In this document: piece after piece, positions 1 to 10,223 of the stretch
Position numbering within the stretch: position 1 is the stretch's first letter
Layout: each line of letters starts with the position of its first letter
The notes under the pieces: generated by a model
The model's input: the letters and a program-made list of their open reading frames with translations, nothing else
The model's database searches: none
What the model was told of the DNA's origin: nothing
Program-made: the position numbers and the translations under genes
Source of the DNA: Caballeronia ptereochthonis
Lineage (GTDB): Bacteria > Pseudomonadota > Gammaproteobacteria > Burkholderiales > Burkholderiaceae
NCBI RefSeq assembly: GCF_001545075.1
Contig: NZ_FCOB02000013.1
Span: 1 to 64,000 of the forward strand
Reading direction: 5' to 3'
Length of the DNA stretch: 64,000 nt

Positions 1-1
1 C

Positions 2-136
2 AAGGCGTTTTGCGATCGGCTGCGTGCCAAAGGCAAGAAGACCAAGGTCGCCTTCGTCGCCGGCATGCGCAAGCTCCTCACCCAGCTCAACGCCATGATG
101 CGCGATGCCACGCCCTGGAACCCACCCAAACCATGA
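2..136 (+). CDS. IS110-family transposase, C-terminal fragment
   Basis: The reading frame open at the left edge encodes the last 44 residues of a transposase and stops at 134-136. The tail has the typical IS110-family ending: a basic stretch, then VAFVAGMRKLLTQLNAM and a closing DATPW motif, which belongs to the Tnp_IS116/IS110/IS902 C-terminal domain. The catalytic DEDD and Ser regions lie outside the window, so activity cannot be judged. IS110 elements lack long terminal inverted repeats, so the element's right end cannot be fixed from this sequence. A dispersed hairpin repeat starts about 35 bases downstream. Confidence 0.8.
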   Translation, partial: KAFCDRLRAKGKKTKVAFVAGMRKLLTQLNAMMRDATPWNPPKP

Positions 137-169
137 TTCCTTGTGCCTTTGCACTTGACCTTCAATACA

Positions 170-236
170 GTTGCTTTCTTTGCAGCAGCAAAGAAAGTGA
201 CTGCCGCCCCGCACAGGGGCAACGCTAATAGACCAC
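170..236. repeat. Double-hairpin intergenic repeat
   Basis: Two perfect inverted repeats lie side by side. The first is CTTTCTTTGC (174-183), loop AGCA, then GCAAAGAAAG (188-197). The second is GCCCC (206-210), loop GCACA, then GGGGC (216-220). From memory, a block of this type recurs between genes in Burkholderia-group genomes, often near transposases, but I could not search for it. It could act as a transcript end or RNA stabiliser, or it could be a non-autonomous repeat. No poly-T tract follows, so I do not call it a terminator. Confidence 0.6.
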
Positions 237-330
237 TAAGAAATCAGGATTTTACAGAAACGATGATCGCCCTCACGCAGCACCTGAAGAACACCGCGTG
301 AACGAAAACCGCGAAGGAGGCAGACACCCG

Positions 331-702
331 ATGAACCCGACAATCCTGAAAGGGGCGTGCCATTGCGGCACGGTCACCTTCGAAGTCGATACGCCGCTCG
401 AACCCGCCGTGCGGTGCAATTGCAGCCTGTGCAGGCGCCGCGGCGCAGTGATGTCGCCTCCGTTTCCAGCGGACAAGCTGCGCATTCTCTCCGGCGAGAA
501 CGAACTCGCCATGTACGAATTCAACACGCGCGTCGCAAAGCATTTCTTCTGTAGACGCTGCGGAATTTACACGTTTCATCAGACGCGGGCGAACCCGGAC
601 CAATGGCGCGTGAACCTTGGCTGCATCGAAGGCGTCGACGCGTATTCGCTCGATGCGCCCGTCGCGGACGGCGCGAGCAGTTCGGTCGTGACTGGCGCAT
701 AG
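331..702 (+). CDS. GFA family zinc-binding protein
   Basis: This 123-residue protein has the three cysteine clusters of the GFA fold (PF04828): CHC near residues 10-12, CNCSLC near 30-35 and CRRC near 69-72, which bind structural and exchangeable zinc. The family was named for glutathione-dependent formaldehyde activation, but most members have no proven substrate. The start at 331 is preferred over an upstream GTG at 298 because an AAGGAGG ribosome site sits at 314-320, ten bases before the ATG. The gene stands alone, 145 bases before the lipoprotein gene on the same strand. Confidence 0.85.
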   Translation: MNPTILKGACHCGTVTFEVDTPLEPAVRCNCSLCRRRGAVMSPPFPADKLRILSGENELAMYEFNTRVAKHFFCRRCGIYTFHQTRANPDQWRVNLGCIEGVDAYSLDAPVADGASSSVVTGA

Positions 703-847
703 CCGCATTGCCGTGTGAGTGAAGGGCGCCGGGAACGCAACGTGCTGGGTCCCGGCACCCCCAAGCCGTTCGCCTTCGACGTCATGAAGCGCAACCGCGT
801 TTGCAGACGAACGGCGTTCGATAACTACACTCATACGGAGCGTCGCC

Positions 848-2329
848 ATGGCCGAGAAGCCCTCCAAACCAGCGTCCCACGAACCCGATGCGGTACGTCG
901 CCGGCTGCTCGCCGCGCTCGCCAGCTCGGCCATGCTGTCGGCCTGCGGCGGCGGAGGTAGCGACGACAATTCCGGCACCGTCACGCCGACGAACCCCATC
1001 GGCGTCATTCCGCCCGATCGCGCGAATCTTCCACGGCCCGCGCTACCCGCGCCCGCGACCTCGGGCATCGATCACGTCGTGCTCGTCACGATGGAGAACC
1101 GCTCCTTCGATCACCTGCTCGGCTGGGTGCCAGGCGCGGAAGGCACGCAGGCGGGCAGGCAGTTCATGGATGCATTCGGCACGGCGCAAGCGTCGTTCTC
1201 GCTTTCGGCCAACGCGGCATACGGCTTTCAGGGTTGCCAGTTCGCAGACCCGAATCACATGTATAGCGCCGGCCGCACGCATCTCGCCGACGGCGCGATG
1301 AACGGCTTCCTGCTCACGGCGGGTACCAACGAGACGCGCGGCGACCTGCTGCCGATCGGTTATTTCACCGGCAGCGACCTCGACTTCTATCGGCAGGCAG
1401 CCGCGCAATACACCGTCTGCGACTACTACATGAGCGGCATTCTCGCCGACACGTTTCCAAATCGCCTCTATCTGCACAGCGGCGAGACCGATCGCCTGAA
1501 CGATTCGGTCGACACGTCATCGCTCTCGACGATCTGGGACCACCTCGACGCGAAGAACGTCTCGTCGAAGTATTACTTCCATGACGTGCCGTTCACGGCG
1601 CTTTACGGCACGCGCTACGTCGGCCGCTCCCGGCTCTTCTCGGAGTTTCTCTCCGATGCGGCCGCGGGCAATCTGCCGTCGTTCTGCATGGTCGATCCGA
1701 GCTTCGGCGGCGAAGTGAACGGCACGTCAAACGACGACCATCCCCACGCCGACGTGCGCAACGGCCAGGCGCTGCTCGGGCAGATCTACGAAGCGTTGCG
1801 CACAAGCCCGAACTGGAGCACGACGCTCATGATCATCGTGTATGACGAGTGGGGTGGATTCTTCGAGCATGTCGCGCCGCCGGTCAAGTCGACGTCGGCC
1901 GCCGAGCAGAAGATCGGCAACGACGGACGCCTGGGCTTCCGCGTGCCTTGCGCGCTGCTCGGGCCGCGCGTGCGTGCAGGCAATGTCGCGCGCTATCCGT
2001 TCGATCCGAGCTCGATACATCAACTGCTCGCGTGGCGTTTCGGAATCGATCCGCTGGGCGTGCGGGCAAGCGATCCGACCACGTTCAACATCGCCTATGC
2101 GCTCGATCTGAGCGACGCGCCACGCACGGACGCACCCGCGCTCGTGGTGCCGCAAGGGCCGTTCGGCCTCGAATGTTCGAACACGCCTTCGAGCGGATCG
2201 GGTCTTGGCGCCGTCGACCAATCGCAGACCGGGAAGGCCGCCGAGGGCGCCTCGCAAACGCCGACGCCGGGCGGACGCTTCGCCGATTTACGCGCAAAGG
2301 CGACGGCGCTAGGATTCCCTTCATCCTGA
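848..2329 (+). CDS. Phosphoesterase lipoprotein, AcpA/phospholipase C-like
   Basis: The 493-residue protein belongs to the phosphoesterase family PF04185, which includes bacterial phospholipase C and acid phosphatase AcpA. The N-terminus carries RRR, then a hydrophobic stretch ending in the lipobox LSAC followed by a glycine run, so it is probably an exported and lipidated protein; the arginines leave Tat export possible. Metal-site motifs are visible: ENRSFDHLLG near residue 84, DHPHADVRNGQ near 297 and YDEWGGFFEHV near 331. The expected reaction is phosphomonoester or phospholipid head-group hydrolysis in the envelope, but the substrate is not readable from sequence. It has no obvious operon partner. 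Confidence 0.85.
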   Translation: MAEKPSKPASHEPDAVRRRLLAALASSAMLSACGGGGSDDNSGTVTPTNPIGVIPPDRANLPRPALPAPATSGIDHVVLVTMENRSFDHLLGWVPGAEGTQAGRQFMDAFGTAQASFSLSANAAYGFQGCQFADPNHMYSAGRTHLADGAMNGFLLTAGTNETRGDLLPIGYFTGSDLDFYRQAAAQYTVCDYYMSGILADTFPNRLYLHSGETDRLNDSVDTSSLSTIWDHLDAKNVSSKYYFHDVPFTALYGTRYVGRSRLFSEFLSDAAAGNLPSFCMVDPSFGGEVNGTSNDDHPHADVRNGQALLGQIYEALRTSPNWSTTLMIIVYDEWGGFFEHVAPPVKSTSAAEQKIGNDGRLGFRVPCALLGPRVRAGNVARYPFDPSSIHQLLAWRFGIDPLGVRASDPTTFNIAYALDLSDAPRTDAPALVVPQGPFGLECSNTPSSGSGLGAVDQSQTGKAAEGASQTPTPGGRFADLRAKATALGFPSS

Positions 2330-2689
2330 TGCGTCATGCTCGGCAAATCGATCCGAGCTTCCAAAAAAACTGCAGCAATTGAACGCGTCGATCATGCCGC
2401 TTGAGCGGCTTGGTCGGCGCGCGGTCAAGAAATTTCGAGCGTTTGCGATCGCAAACGTTTTCCATTGCTTCGACATCCGGATCAAGCATCGACGGTCATG
2501 CCGTGCGTGATGTTCGACGAGGATGAACAAAGACTGAAACCCCATATAGAACGATCATAAGAAGTTACAGAGTCATTGCTCGCACTGCGTCTCGATACAC
2601 ATCTGGATTTTTGGCCGTGGCTTAATCGCTTAGCGATGCCAGCGTGCCAAAATCTCCGACGAAGTCAAATGTGATCTTGAGAAGGCAAC
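2330..2689. other. Intergenic stretch without identified gene
   Basis: These 360 bases between the phosphoesterase gene and the next small gene hold no convincing coding frame on either strand. I found no strong hairpin with a T-tract and no clear promoter. The segment is locally less GC-rich than its neighbours, which fits regulatory or decayed DNA. Confidence 0.5.
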
Positions 2690-2959
2690 ATGCGCAGCGA
2701 ATTGATCAGAGGCACGGCCCGGTCGGAACTCGATCCGCAGATCATGGAGTTCGTGTCCAGGCACGCGTGCGGCGCGAAGCCTCTGATCGACATGCGCGTG
2801 GGCATCAAGAACGAAATCGGAGAGGTGTACCGCCTGATCATCGTGGATGGCGTCATCGAGATGATCAGGATGAGCAAGTTTCTTTTCAGCATCGGCTGTA
2901 CGGAGGAACCCACCGACGAATTCGACGAGCTCTTTCGAGTGCCTTCGTCATGGCGTTAG
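2690..2959 (+). CDS. Small protein of unknown function
   Basis: An 89-residue protein that I do not recognise. It has no signal peptide or membrane segment. The middle (residues 33-64) alternates hydrophobic and charged residues as in a small beta-rich domain, and the C-terminus is acidic. The ATG follows GAGAAGG with suitable spacing, which supports real translation. Its 3' end lies 29 bases from the 3' end of the convergent acetyltransferase gene. It might be a short regulatory or stress protein, but nothing in the sequence shows this. Confidence 0.55.
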   Translation: MRSELIRGTARSELDPQIMEFVSRHACGAKPLIDMRVGIKNEIGEVYRLIIVDGVIEMIRMSKFLFSIGCTEEPTDEFDELFRVPSSWR

Positions 2960-2988
2960 AAAATTTCTCTCCCCGCCTGACGAAGGAT

Positions 2989-3507
2989 TCACGCAGGCTG
3001 TTCGAAACGCAGCGTCATGAACACCGAATCGTGATACGTTCCGTCGATCTTGAGCGCGCGAGGCTCGCGCGCATATTCGACGAATCCAGCCGCGCAATAT
3101 AGCCCGATCGCCGCGCGATTGTCCGGCGCGACTTCCAGCTTGATTTCATCGACGACACCCCGCGCATGCGCGAGCACGCAATCGAGCAGCGCGGCGGCCA
3201 GTCCCGTGCCGCGTGCATTCGGGCGAACGTACATGCCCCAGAGTATTCCCTTGTGTTTCATCTTCGCGCCCGGCGGCACCAGAAGGCCGGCGACGCCCGC
3301 GAGCATTCCATTGCTCGTAAAGCCGCCATACACGGCATGGTCCGCGATGCGCGCGCGAAACCATTCGAGCGTCTGGATGCGTTCATCGTCGTAGGAAGCG
3401 CCGAAGGAGGCGGGATAGCGTTGCAGGCCTTCGAGGCGGATATCGCGAAAGGCTTCGGCGTCGTCGGGCGCGAGACGGCGGAACGAGCATGCGGACGTGT
3501 TCGGCAT
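2989..3507 (-). CDS. GNAT family N-acetyltransferase
   Basis: A 172-residue Gcn5-related acetyltransferase. The acetyl-CoA pyrophosphate loop is visible as VRPNARGTGLAAALL near residue 95, preceded by the beta-4 strand ILWGMYV and followed by LEVAPDNRAAIGLYCAAGF, the usual beta-5 and alpha-4 region. Members acetylate amines on small molecules, antibiotics or protein N-termini; the acceptor here is unknown. I chose the internal ATG at 3507 because the upstream extension of 59 codons is basic and unlike the GNAT fold, and the resulting length is typical. It is convergent with the small gene before it. Confidence 0.85.
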   Translation of the reverse strand: MPNTSACSFRRLAPDDAEAFRDIRLEGLQRYPASFGASYDDERIQTLEWFRARIADHAVYGGFTSNGMLAGVAGLLVPPGAKMKHKGILWGMYVRPNARGTGLAAALLDCVLAHARGVVDEIKLEVAPDNRAAIGLYCAAGFVEYAREPRALKIDGTYHDSVFMTLRFEQPA

Positions 3508-3718
3508 GATGGAATGAATCGGCTGGGCAAGAGCGTCAATGATAGCCACGTATGCCGGTCGCCTCGGAAACTCGCGGTCGCGACGATCGTGTGGTCGAGC
3601 AGATTCGTCCTCAGCCTGTTTCGCGCCGCGCGCTTTACAACTCAGGGAAAATCCAATATTGCTGAACTCGGCTTGTAGGTCCACCGGACGCAGGTTTCAA
3701 CCTTTCGAAGGTGCGAGC

Positions 3719-4732
3719 ATGAACACGCTGATGAACGCACGACACGGCCGCACGAAGAAGCGCATGACGAAGCACATCGTTTCAGGTTTGCGCCTGCCGG
3801 CGGTGCTCGTTGCGCTGGCGTCGATGCTCGGTGCGGGCGACGCCCGGGCAACGGAAGGCGCGCTGGGCCGGCCCGTGACGGGAACCAGCGTGTTGTCCGG
3901 GGTGGGCATCGTGCCGCCCGAGCCGGTGTGGATCGTGAGCCTGCAGACGGTTTATCTCGACGGTTCGATCGGCGCCGGCCGTCAGGTGCCGATCGCGGGC
4001 CAGAGCTCGCTCGGCCTGAACGCCGAATTGTCCCTCACGCTCGCGAGCCTGCTGAAGGTGTGGGGCAAATACGGAGGCTGGGACTTTGCGTCGGGCGTCA
4101 CGCTGCCGTACGTGTGGGAAAAGGTGTCGGGCAGCTTCGCCATCGGCCAGTTCAGCCGGACGACGAGCGATCGGGCGTCGAATCTCTACGACATGCTGTT
4201 CACGCCGATCGAGGCCGGCTATCACTTCTCGGCGACGGACCACATCGCGCTGTCCTTCAACATCTGGGCCCCGACGGGCAAATACGAACCCAACGCGCTC
4301 GCCAATCCGAGCCTGAACAACTGGACCTTCGTGCCGCAGATCGCCTATACGAAGATCGTGCCGAAGTACGGTCTCGAGTTCGATGCGGTCATGGGCTTCC
4401 AGTTCTATACGCGCAATACCGCGACCAACTATCAGAACGCGCCCTTGTTCACGCTCGATGTGATGGGTCTCAAGAAGTTCGCGAACGGCTTGGGCATGGG
4501 CGTCGTGATGGGCACGGTGCAGCAGCTCGGCAACGATACCGGCCCGACCGCCGACCGTCTCGACGGCTTCGTCGGGCGCGATTTCACGGTCGGCCCGATC
4601 GTCACCTACGACACCAGGCTCGGCGGCAAGACATCGCTCTCCGCGAGCATGCGCTGGGTGCCTTCGGTCGTGAGCGTGAACCGGCTGAAGAGCACGAGAA
4701 CCTTCATGGCGACGGCGACGCTCGTCTTCTGA
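3719..4732 (+). CDS. Outer-membrane channel-like protein, phenol MetA pathway family
   Basis: A 337-residue exported protein resembling the Phenol_MetA_deg family (PF13557), beta-barrel proteins often encoded next to aromatic catabolic genes and annotated as transporter or SphA-like. After a signal peptide ending near residue 46 (ARA-T), the chain alternates amphipathic strands and ends in the C-terminal aromatic residue F (TATLVF), as expected for outer-membrane barrels. The 5' end has two possible starts. The ATG at 3719 follows GAAGG, while the ATG at 3764 (MTKH) would give a more usual signal peptide length. Substrate unknown. It converges with the next gene, 14 bases away. Confidence 0.75.
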   Translation: MNTLMNARHGRTKKRMTKHIVSGLRLPAVLVALASMLGAGDARATEGALGRPVTGTSVLSGVGIVPPEPVWIVSLQTVYLDGSIGAGRQVPIAGQSSLGLNAELSLTLASLLKVWGKYGGWDFASGVTLPYVWEKVSGSFAIGQFSRTTSDRASNLYDMLFTPIEAGYHFSATDHIALSFNIWAPTGKYEPNALANPSLNNWTFVPQIAYTKIVPKYGLEFDAVMGFQFYTRNTATNYQNAPLFTLDVMGLKKFANGLGMGVVMGTVQQLGNDTGPTADRLDGFVGRDFTVGPIVTYDTRLGGKTSLSASMRWVPSVVSVNRLKSTRTFMATATLVF

Positions 4733-4746
4733 CGGCGCTTCCTCGT

Positions 4747-7341
4747 CTAATCCGAAACGCCCATCACCCAGCGGTAATACGGATTTGCGCGATCGGCGTT
4801 CATCACCGCGCCGATGTCTCTCCTCCACGCATCGCGGTCGCCGCGATAGGCGTCGAGCCCCGCGCGATAGAACGCGTGCAGCGTGCGGCGCTCGGCGGCG
4901 AGCGTATCGACGAACGCCGCGTCCGCGCCGGCGAGCGGCGGCTCGCTCTGAAGCGCGAGCATGTGCGCGAGCGTCACGGGGAAATCGCCGCGACGCACCC
5001 AAGGTGCGTACTCGATGCGTGGATCGTCGTCGGTGACGGGGCGCGCGTCTTCGGCGTAATACGCGAGGGCGGAACGATCCGCGACCCACGTCGCAACGAA
5101 GGCCTCCGGCGACGTGATGCCGACCTCGCGCAATGCGCGCGCGACTTCGGGTTGCGCGAGGCGCGCGCGGATGCGCGGCACGTCGAGCGGCATCGGCTGC
5201 ATCGAGCCGACGAGCATCATCTCGTGAAATTCGGTCGTCCATAGCGCCGCATGCGGAAACACCTGCAGGAAGCTCTGGATGAGCGAGCGCGTCTGATCCT
5301 CGTTCTGTGTCGCGAGCGGCAGCCATTGCGCGACGATGCCGCCTTGGTTGAGGCGCGCTTCGGCGAGCCGGTAGAAGTCCGTCGAATACAGATTGACGAC
5401 GCCCGCGGCCGAGGGCGGCGGCGGCTCCAGCGTCACGAGATCGTAATGCTCGTGGCGCGAAAGAAGCTCGCGCCTTCCGTCCGCGACGCGTACGTCGATG
5501 CGCGGATCGGCGCTCATGCCGTAATTGCCGTCGAAGCGCGACGACGCGCGCACGACCGCCGGCAACAACTCCGCGACGACGCGCTTCTCCAGCGTCGGCC
5601 ACGTGAGCAGCGCGCCGCCGGTGATGCCGGTGCCGAGGCCGATCACGAGCGCCGAGCGCGGCGTGCCGCCATGCACGATGAGCGGCGCGAGCGCCTGAAG
5701 GCGCATGTAGCGGCGCGAGGTCATCGCATCGCCGGAGTTCGAGACGCCCTGAATGTAGAGGCGCCGAAAGCGCTGCGCGCCATCGCCTTGCTCCAGCACG
5801 GCGACCGTGCCGCCCGGGCTTTCCTCGTAGTACGCGAGGCTGCCGCCGTGCGCATCGCCGAGCAGCCTGCCGAGACGATCGGCGGGCGTGGCGAACGCAA
5901 CGATCGCCGAGAGCGCCGCAACCGAGGCGCAAGCGGCGATGCCCGTCTTGCGCGCGACGCTGCCGCTCAACGCCGCCGCCAAACCAATGAGACCCGCGGC
6001 CACCGCGAGCACGCCGAGCGAGCGTATCAGCCCGAGCGACGGCACCAGCACGAAGCCGGCGAACACCGTGCCCACGATGCCGCCCGCGGTGTTCAGCGCG
6101 AACACGCGACCGACATCCGCGCCGACGCCGGCTTGCGCGTGGTTCGCGCCGCCGCTCGCGGCCATGCGCAAGGCAAAGGGAAACGCCGCGCCCAGCAGGA
6201 GCGTCGGCACGAGCACGATCGCGCAGGCGGCCGCGGCGAAGCTCGCACACATCGACGCGAGCAGGTTGCCGGTCGCGGCGAGCGCGAGCGCCGACGCATG
6301 CCGCTGCGCGAGCGCGAGCCAGCGGCCCGCACAGGCCACGCCGCCCAGCGCCGCCAGGCCCGCCACGCCGATCAGCATGCCGAACGCGCTCCACGGATCG
6401 CGCACGCGGTCCACGTAACGCGCGGCGATCGCGCTGCCGAGCGCAAGGCCGAGCAGGTAAGTCGCGAGCACGATCGAGAAAGCAAAGCTGCGCGTGCTGA
6501 TGAACTGTGCGATCGCCTGCGACCACACCACTTCATAACCGAGCGCGATGCCGCCGGCGACCGCATAGAGCGCGACCGCGACGCGCGCCTGTCCTGCATC
6601 TGCGCAAGCCTGCGTGCGCGGCGCATCGGCGCCCACAGTGTCGGCAAGGCTCGGTCGTGCGCCACGCGAAAGCGCCACCGCGCCGAGCGCCGCGACGGCG
6701 TTCAATCCGGCTGCGGCGAGCGCGCTGCCCTGAACGCCGAACAGGGGAATGAGCACGAAGGCGGGCAGGAGCGCGCCCGTGATCGCGCCCGCGGTGTTGG
6801 CTGCATAGAGCCGTCCTCCCGCGCCGCCGACATGGTTGCGAGACGGCGCGAGCGCGCGCGTGAGCACGGGCAGCGTGCCGCCCATCGCGACGGCCGGCAG
6901 GCCGACGAGTGCGAACGGCAATGCCCACGCGAGCGCTCCGGCGCTCGCCTGCCACGTGGCGAACAACGCGGCGGCATGCGCCAGCGCTTCGGTTGCGCCG
7001 ATGCCGAGCACGAGCGCCGCGATCTCCAGTGCGGCATAGAGCAGAAAGGGCTGTGCGCTGCGGTCGGCCAGCCTGCCGAAGAGCCAGCCGCCGAGCGCGA
7101 GGCCGGCGAAGAACGCGCCGACCGCCATGGTCACCGCCTGCACCTCGATGCCCACGACGAGCGTGAGCTGCTTCACCCATAGCACCTGATAGATGAGCGC
7201 GGCAGTCCCCGATGCGAAGAGCAGCAACGCGGGCGCGGCGGCCTTTCGTGCGACGGGCGCGTCCCGCAATTGCGTGCGGCGCATCTTGCGCGCGGCATCG
7301 CGGCGGATCGACTTCGGATGGTCGGCGCTGAGGTGGCTCAT
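4747..7341 (-). CDS. Polytopic membrane protein fused to spermidine-synthase-like domain
   Basis: An 864-residue fusion. The first ~500 residues form about a dozen hydrophobic helices in two repeated halves, each containing the segment ALIYQVLWVKQL or ALGYEVVWSQAI, an MFS-like arrangement. The C-terminal third is a Rossmann methyltransferase-like domain of the spermidine synthase family, with a glycine-rich loop (VIGLGTGITGG near residue 575). Where true SpeE has a catalytic aspartate in its DSSDP-type motif, this protein reads TLEPPPPSAAGVVN, so ordinary aminopropyl transfer is doubtful. It lies 77 bases behind the sulfatase gene on the same strand and is probably the last gene of that operon. 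Substrate unknown. Confidence 0.8.
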   Translation of the reverse strand: MSHLSADHPKSIRRDAARKMRRTQLRDAPVARKAAAPALLLFASGTAALIYQVLWVKQLTLVVGIEVQAVTMAVGAFFAGLALGGWLFGRLADRSAQPFLLYAALEIAALVLGIGATEALAHAAALFATWQASAGALAWALPFALVGLPAVAMGGTLPVLTRALAPSRNHVGGAGGRLYAANTAGAITGALLPAFVLIPLFGVQGSALAAAGLNAVAALGAVALSRGARPSLADTVGADAPRTQACADAGQARVAVALYAVAGGIALGYEVVWSQAIAQFISTRSFAFSIVLATYLLGLALGSAIAARYVDRVRDPWSAFGMLIGVAGLAALGGVACAGRWLALAQRHASALALAATGNLLASMCASFAAAACAIVLVPTLLLGAAFPFALRMAASGGANHAQAGVGADVGRVFALNTAGGIVGTVFAGFVLVPSLGLIRSLGVLAVAAGLIGLAAALSGSVARKTGIAACASVAALSAIVAFATPADRLGRLLGDAHGGSLAYYEESPGGTVAVLEQGDGAQRFRRLYIQGVSNSGDAMTSRRYMRLQALAPLIVHGGTPRSALVIGLGTGITGGALLTWPTLEKRVVAELLPAVVRASSRFDGNYGMSADPRIDVRVADGRRELLSRHEHYDLVTLEPPPPSAAGVVNLYSTDFYRLAEARLNQGGIVAQWLPLATQNEDQTRSLIQSFLQVFPHAALWTTEFHEMMLVGSMQPMPLDVPRIRARLAQPEVARALREVGITSPEAFVATWVADRSALAYYAEDARPVTDDDPRIEYAPWVRRGDFPVTLAHMLALQSEPPLAGADAAFVDTLAAERRTLHAFYRAGLDAYRGDRDAWRRDIGAVMNADRANPYYRWVMGVSD

Positions 7342-7418
7342 CGTGAAAGTCCGGATCTGGTCTGCGAAAAAAGCCGCGAAAAAGCCCGCTGCGTCTTTCG
7401 ATGCAGCGGGCGCGCGCC

Positions 7419-9067
<1,649 letters not shown>

Positions 9068-9071
<4 letters not shown>

Positions 9072-10183
9072 TGTTGCTCTCCTTTCGCGATGCACCCGCA
9101 TGCCCCAGAGAAAACGCTACTGTCCCGCGCCGGCGGATAAATCACGTTCCAGTCGTCCTTCATGCTCACGACGATCCAGCCTTTCGCGAGCGCCTCATCC
9201 CAGGCCTTGTCGAGCTTCCCGACCTTCGATTGCCGGTCGTAGGCGAACTCGCGGGCCGCGTCGTCGTGATGCACGATGAGCGCGAGATGCGGCCCCGGCT
9301 GCGCGGCGGTGTACTGCAGCATCTGCAGGTCGCCGTCCGAGTTGCCGAACGCGAGCAGCGGCCTTCTTCCGATGTTGCGATAGATGCCGACGGGCTTGCC
9401 CGGCCCGTCGTCGACGAAATCGATCTTCGGCTCGCGCACGAGCGCGGGCTTGCCGTCGCGCATCTCGTACTTCACGATTTGGCTCGATCCGATCACCTGC
9501 TCCGGCGGAATGCCGTAGACGCGTTGCGCGAACACGCGCATGAATTCGATCGTCCCGCCCGACACGATGTACGTCTTGAAGCCGTTCGCACGCAGATACG
9601 CCAGCAATTCCAGCTGCGGCTGATACACGAGCTCGGTATAGGGCCGCCCGAATCTCGGATGCTTCGCCGATGCGAGCCACGCGCGGATCGCGCTGTCGTA
9701 CTCGTCGACGGTCATGCCGCTGTTCGCGACCGCGATGAGCTTCATCAATTCCTTATGCTGGCCCGCGAGCGCGGCCTGATCGTGTGCGGCGAGCGCGCGA
9801 AACGCCGGATTGTTGCGCCACTCGGGATGCTTCGGCGCGGCGGCCTTCACTTCGTCCAGCATGAATACGAACTGGAAATAGAGCGGCTGCTCGCTCCATA
9901 GGGTGCCGTCGTTGTCGAACACGGCGATGCGCTCGGCAGCCGGCACGTAGGAGGGCGAGCCCTCACGCGTCACGTCGTTCACGAAGCGGATGATCATGTC
10001 GCGCGAACGGCCTTCGCGCCACGACGGCAGCACGGCGGCCGCGGCAGGCATCGCCTGAGGGCTCGATGCCGGTGCAACGCTCGTGTTGCCGCCCGAACTC
10101 GCGCATGCCGCGATGACCATTGCGGCGACGAGCGTCGTCGCGTAGCCCAGCAGACGGTCGAGTGCGTTGCGCAGCCGGTGCAT
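9068..10183 (-). CDS. HAD-like phosphatase lipoprotein
   Basis: A 371-residue envelope lipoprotein: a hydrophobic stretch ends in VIAAC with Cys27 as the predicted lipidation site. The mature part is a HAD-superfamily hydrolase with motif I FDNDGTLW (D90 nucleophile, D92 acid/base), a Ser-containing VSGGTIEF motif II, and the motif IV region FGNSDGDLQM. It should hydrolyse a phosphate ester in the periplasm. The start at 10183 has a GAGGAGAG ribosome site. It sits between the formylglycine-generating enzyme and the sulfatase and overlaps the sulfatase start by four bases. A phosphatase partnered with a sulfatase suggests action on a substrate carrying both groups, or on a phosphorylated by-product. 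That is inference. Confidence 0.85.
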
Positions 10184-10223
10184 GCGTCTCTCCTCGAGAG
10201 TCAAGGCGATGTGCCGCATGCGC

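Noticed and set aside
244..1068. Minus-strand frame overlapping the GFA and phosphoesterase genes.
   Set aside because: It is antisense to two well-supported genes and has no recognisable domain or ribosome site.
3782..7182. Very long arginine-rich open frames antisense to the channel and MFS/spermidine-synthase-like genes (for example 3782-6526 minus and 5251-7182 plus).
   Set aside because: They follow the third-codon-position GC bias of the real genes on the other strand, show low-complexity Arg/Ala/His composition and match no fold that I recognise.
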